Part shown: positions 7,791-10,213 of the stretch, in pieces | Layout: each line of letters starts with the position of its first letter | How positions within the stretch are numbered: the stretch's first letter is position 1 | Assembly (NCBI GenBank): GCA_947631875.1 | Contig: CANRMV010000031.1 | Coordinates: forward strand, 1 to 10,213 | DNA: 10,213 bases | From: an uncultured Clostridia bacterium | GTDB taxonomy: Bacteria; Bacillota; Clostridia; Christensenellales; UBA1242 | Reading direction: 5' to 3' | Program-made: the position numbers and the translations under genes | The notes under the pieces: generated by a model | What the model was told of the DNA's origin: nothing | Seen by the model: only the letters and a program-made list of their open reading frames with translations | The model's database searches: none

Positions 7791-8492
7791 TTAAATTGCA
7801 AGATATAAAATTTGAACAGCAAGCAAAACTTGTGCGGCGTAATATAAAAGGTGATTCACATAAATCCAAACTTTTTGAGTGTATGAGCCAAAGTATTGCA
7901 TTGACAGCACAAGGTCTGAAAGGAGGAACAAAATCATGCCCGCTGCAAAAATCCAAAACATTGGAACAAAAATTGCTATTGAAATTGAGAAAGCCATCAT
8001 AAATGAGAGTATCAAAGAGTAGCCCATGCAAAGATAGATATATTTTCCAAAATCAAGCCCCAATTTTTTGTGTAGCAACAAAATTGCAAGGGTGAACAAA
8101 ATTGCAAAAGCAAGAGAAATTAAGATGTTCCACAGCAAATTGTTTGGAAGGGTATGTATGTTGTAAAGCAAAACGGCAACAAAGTAAAAAATATGTCCAA
8201 CGGCAAAGAAGGTTGTTCCGGCAACAAAATATTGATTTCCTTCTTCCTTATATGCAATTTTTAGGTCAAGCATAATGTCGCCAATCAGTCCCAAAATAAG
8301 CCCAACAAGAATGAAAAGGTTGATGTTTGTCATTCCAACTGAGTATATGCTAAAAATTGCGCACAGCACAAAGCAAATGGATGCGATTGTTTTTAAACAC
8401 AGTGTGAACACACTTGCTTTTCGAGCTCGAAAAAAGCAAAACAGCACAGTGAATACAAGGCTAAACACTCCTAAAAAAATTGTATTTATCAT
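7791..8492 (-). CDS. YhhN/TMEM86-family membrane protein, putative lysoplasmalogenase
   Basis: A 233-residue, almost entirely hydrophobic protein with about eight membrane helices. It carries the family's conserved acidic pairs: GLIGDIMLDL (Asp72, Asp76) and FLLSDLVLSM (Asp193). Also typical are the AVGHIFYFVA segment (residues 97-106) and the end block VNHLLYYAAQVLLA. Characterised members (animal TMEM86B, some bacterial homologues) hydrolyse the vinyl-ether bond of lysoplasmalogens to a fatty aldehyde and a glycerophospho-base. The same activity is inferred here. Many anaerobic Clostridia make plasmalogens, so a substrate is plausible. The start ATG at 8492 has AGGAG (8502-8498 on the - strand) five bases upstream, overlapping the stop of the hydrolase gene, so translation is probably coupled. 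It is the last gene of the - strand run. Confidence 0.8.
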   Translation of the reverse strand: MINTIFLGVFSLVFTVLFCFFRARKASVFTLCLKTIASICFVLCAIFSIYSVGMTNINLFILVGLILGLIGDIMLDLKIAYKEEGNQYFVAGTTFFAVGHIFYFVAVLLYNIHTLPNNLLWNILISLAFAILFTLAILLLHKKLGLDFGKYIYLCMGYSLILSFMMAFSISIAIFVPMFWIFAAGMILFLLSDLVLSMQYFGSYTQKVWIYVNHLLYYAAQVLLAVQILYLAI

Positions 8493-8494
8493 AA

Positions 8495-8503
8495 CTTCTC
8501 CTA
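8495..8503 (-). promoter_or_regulatory. Ribosome binding site overlapping the hydrolase stop codon
   Basis: Read on the - strand, TAGGAGAAG contains both the TAG stop of the hydrolase (8503-8501) and the AGGAG of the next gene. The overlap supports coupled translation. Confidence 0.7.
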
Positions 8504-9571
8504 TTCTTCAAAGAAATTCAAAACATCGGCATAAACTTCATCTTTGTTTGTTTCGTTTATAAGTTCGTGTCTTGCGCCCTCATAAACTTTAAGTTTGGCA
8601 TTTATATTATTGTTTAAATACAAATTGAACAATTTGCGAACCTGCTTAGACTTTTGCCCAACAGGGTCCTCGCTGCCAACAATCAAAAACAGTTTTTTGT
8701 TTCCAATTTTTTCAAGCCCTTTGTTCGCTTTTGCCATGTTTGTCATTAAACTTCTATAAAATCCAAAAGGAAAACTTCCGCCACAATATTCGTCTTGGTT
8801 GTAGGCGTCAAAAACTGCCTCATCGCGTGTGAGCCAATTTCCTCTGTCAAATCCTTTCTCAAAAGATTTGATAACAATTTTTTCGATCATTCCACCTGGC
8901 CCTTCTGGGTCTCTAAAAGGTGTGAGGATGTGGGCGAGCATGCTGCCAAGCCTCATGTTTGCAGCGTTTCCATTTGTTGTTCCACAAAGCACGCATTTTT
9001 CAACGTTGTTTGTAAGTTGAATTAAAACTTGGCTTATCATTGAGCCATAAGAATGGCCAAAAACATAGATTGGCAAGTTGTATGTTTCGCTGGCATAGTT
9101 AATAACATTAAGTTCGTCTTTTAAAGTTTCGGTGAAAATGTCTTCTTCTCCAAAGCCAAGCCTTTCTTTGCTTTCCGCTGTTAAACCATGACCTCTAAGG
9201 TCGTTGGCAATGACAATGTAACCATTTTTGTTTAAAAACTCGGCAAAGTTTTTGTATCTCAGTGCGTGTTCCATCATGCCATGAACAATCACAACAACCG
9301 CTTTTGGCGATGCAACATCATCATAAATATATGTGTTCAAAGCCAAACCATTAAAGCCAACAATTTTTTGTGGCACATTTTTTTTATTTTCTGCTTTTGT
9401 TGCTTTTTGCACTTTTTTTGCACTTTTTTCTTGTTTTTGAGGCTTTTTTTCTGCTTTTTTTGTTGTTTTTGAATTTTTCACATTTTTTTGTGCTGTCTTT
9501 GCGGTTGCTTTTGTTTCCGCAGATTTTGCAGTCGCTGCCTTTTTTGTTGTTTCCCTTTTTTCTTCTTTCAT
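8501..9571 (-). CDS. Alpha/beta hydrolase (S33/monoacylglycerol lipase-like) with lysine-rich N-terminal extension
   Basis: The catalytic domain starts near residue 70 and has the full lipase-type set: HGMMEH oxyanion region (97-102), DLRGHG (124-129), nucleophile elbow GHSYGS with Ser174, acid Asp302 in GSEDP and His335 in GARHE. This pattern matches the Hydrolase_4/serine-aminopeptidase S33 group, which includes monoacylglycerol lipases and lysophospholipases. Ester hydrolysis of a monoacylglycerol or lysolipid is the best guess. The first 69 residues are low complexity, with 23 Lys plus many Ala, Thr and Gln and no hydrophobic stretch, so this is not a signal peptide; the enzyme should be cytoplasmic or bound to acidic membranes or nucleic acid. 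The start is set by AGGAGG (9582-9577 on the - strand), five bases before the ATG and overlapping the glpK stop. The gene lies between a glycerol kinase and a lysoplasmalogenase-like gene, which supports a lipid role. Confidence 0.85.
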   Translation of the reverse strand: MKEEKRETTKKAATAKSAETKATAKTAQKNVKNSKTTKKAEKKPQKQEKSAKKVQKATKAENKKNVPQKIVGFNGLALNTYIYDDVASPKAVVVIVHGMMEHALRYKNFAEFLNKNGYIVIANDLRGHGLTAESKERLGFGEEDIFTETLKDELNVINYASETYNLPIYVFGHSYGSMISQVLIQLTNNVEKCVLCGTTNGNAANMRLGSMLAHILTPFRDPEGPGGMIEKIVIKSFEKGFDRGNWLTRDEAVFDAYNQDEYCGGSFPFGFYRSLMTNMAKANKGLEKIGNKKLFLIVGSEDPVGQKSKQVRKLFNLYLNNNINAKLKVYEGARHELINETNKDEVYADVLNFFEE

Positions 9572-9576
9572 TTTTT

Positions 9577-9582
9577 CCTCCT
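9577..9582 (-). promoter_or_regulatory. Ribosome binding site overlapping the glpK stop codon
   Basis: AGGAGG on the - strand (9582-9577) shares two bases with the TAG stop of glpK (9583-9581) and fixes the hydrolase start at 9571. It indicates coupled translation of the two genes. Confidence 0.75.
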
Positions 9583-10213
9583 AAATTTTGTTTAAGGCTT
9601 TTTTCCAGCCATTCAAATTTTTTCTTCTTTCAGTTTCTGACATTTTTGGATTATATTTATTTTTCCCTAGTGACAACTGTTTAATCTGTTCTTTTGTTGC
9701 CTCTTGCATTGAAATCAAAGCAACATAAATTGCACCCATTATTGTGGCATCCGAAAAGGCACTCTTTACAATTTCTTGATTTAAGATATCTGCCAAAAAT
9801 TGCAGGACAAATTCATTTTGACTTCCTCCGCCATCCACACTCAAAAATTTTGGCACAAGCCCAGCGCGCTTTATTTCATCCAAAATGTCCTTTGTGTTGT
9901 AAACCATGCTTTCCAAACATGCACGAACGATATGCTCTTTTTTGGTGTCAAAAGTTATGCCAACAATCATTCCTCGCGCTTCGTCTTTCCAATATGGGGC
10001 ACCAAGTCCGGTGAACGCGGGCACCAAATAAACATTTTCATTTGAAGGCAAACTCAATGCCATTTTTGCAGTTTTTTTCACATCAGTGAAAAACGAAAAG
10101 TTGTCTTGCAAAAAATTTATTGCACTGCACGCACTGTATATGCTGCCCTCAATCGCAAACTCCGTTTTTCCATTCAAAGTGTGAGCAACGGTTGTCAACA
10201 AATTTGGCAAGCG
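9581..10213 (-). CDS. glpK: Glycerol kinase, C-terminal part (5' partial)
   Basis: Glycerol kinase converts glycerol and ATP to sn-glycerol 3-phosphate in the cytoplasm, feeding glycolysis and phospholipid synthesis. Only the last 210 of about 500 residues are present; the frame runs off the right edge, and the TTG at 10210 is not a real start. Recognisable blocks are LLTTVAHTLNGKTEFAIEGS, VPAFTGLGAPYW, the FGGY-family segment GMIVGITFDTKKEHIVRACLE, SVDGGGSQNEFVLQFLADIL and the end NLNGWKKAL. These match GlpK rather than xylulose or gluconate kinases (GAPYW in particular). The usual T-A-L-G-A-A-Y block reads TIMGAIYVALIS here, a mild divergence in the adenine-binding region. It is the first gene seen of a - strand run, with nine bases between its stop codon and the hydrolase start. 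Confidence 0.93.
   Translation of the reverse strand, partial: RLPNLLTTVAHTLNGKTEFAIEGSIYSACSAINFLQDNFSFFTDVKKTAKMALSLPSNENVYLVPAFTGLGAPYWKDEARGMIVGITFDTKKEHIVRACLESMVYNTKDILDEIKRAGLVPKFLSVDGGGSQNEFVLQFLADILNQEIVKSAFSDATIMGAIYVALISMQEATKEQIKQLSLGKNKYNPKMSETERRKNLNGWKKALNKI

Noticed and set aside
8401..8433. Two adjacent palindromes, AGTGTG-AA-CACACT (8401-8414) and TTTTCGAGCTCGAAAA (8418-8433), which look like operator sites.
   Set aside because: They lie inside the coding region of the YhhN-like gene with no promoter nearby. Palindromes of this length are expected by chance about once or a few times per window in AT-rich DNA.
9266..9684. Open frames on the + strand opposite the hydrolase and glpK, rich in Phe and Leu, resembling membrane peptides.
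   Set aside because: They are the complement of Lys/Glu-rich codons in the hydrolase extension and have no ribosome binding site.

Overview
The window looks like a chromosomal segment of a low-GC, Gram-positive-type anaerobe, most likely an uncultured member of the Clostridia (Bacillota). The clues are AT-rich coding and spacer DNA, strong AGGAGG-type ribosome binding sites, short U-tract hairpin terminators, a 2,4-diaminopentanoate dehydrogenase of the amino-acid-fermenting type, and a very large InlB-repeat surface protein with a C-terminal membrane anchor. The taxonomic placement is inference; there is no marker gene that settles it.

Left part (2-5763, + strand): most of one giant, acidic, repeat-built surface protein that enters from beyond the left edge. 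It is split into two reading frames by an apparent one-base loss in an A run at about 875-877. Adding one A joins the two halves into roughly 1,920 residues, still lacking the N-terminus. The protein consists of InlB-type B-repeats (beta-grasp) and about seven diverged composite modules. Each composite module pairs a MucBP-like half with a divergent InlB-like half. It ends in one transmembrane helix and a basic tail, followed by a clear terminator (5765-5792).

Middle part (5857-7671, + strand): a likely 2,4-diaminopentanoate dehydrogenase (ord) with an unusual Cys/His-rich C-terminal tail, then thymidylate kinase (tmk), then a T-rich hairpin (7693-7721). That hairpin can serve both strands and separates these genes from the converging block on the right.

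Right part (10213-7791, - strand): a tight three-gene run, glycerol kinase (glpK, C-terminal 210 residues only) -> alpha/beta hydrolase of the monoacylglycerol-lipase-like S33 group with a lysine-rich N-terminal extension -> YhhN/TMEM86-family putative lysoplasmalogenase. The gaps are 8-9 bases and each downstream ribosome binding site overlaps the upstream stop codon. I infer a glycerolipid or plasmalogen turnover unit: the hydrolase frees glycerol from lipid esters, GlpK phosphorylates it, and YhhN cleaves lysoplasmalogens.

No tRNA, rRNA, CRISPR array, insertion sequence, riboswitch or phage gene was seen. The two longest non-coding stretches (5764-5856 and 7672-7790) are short and hold mainly terminators.
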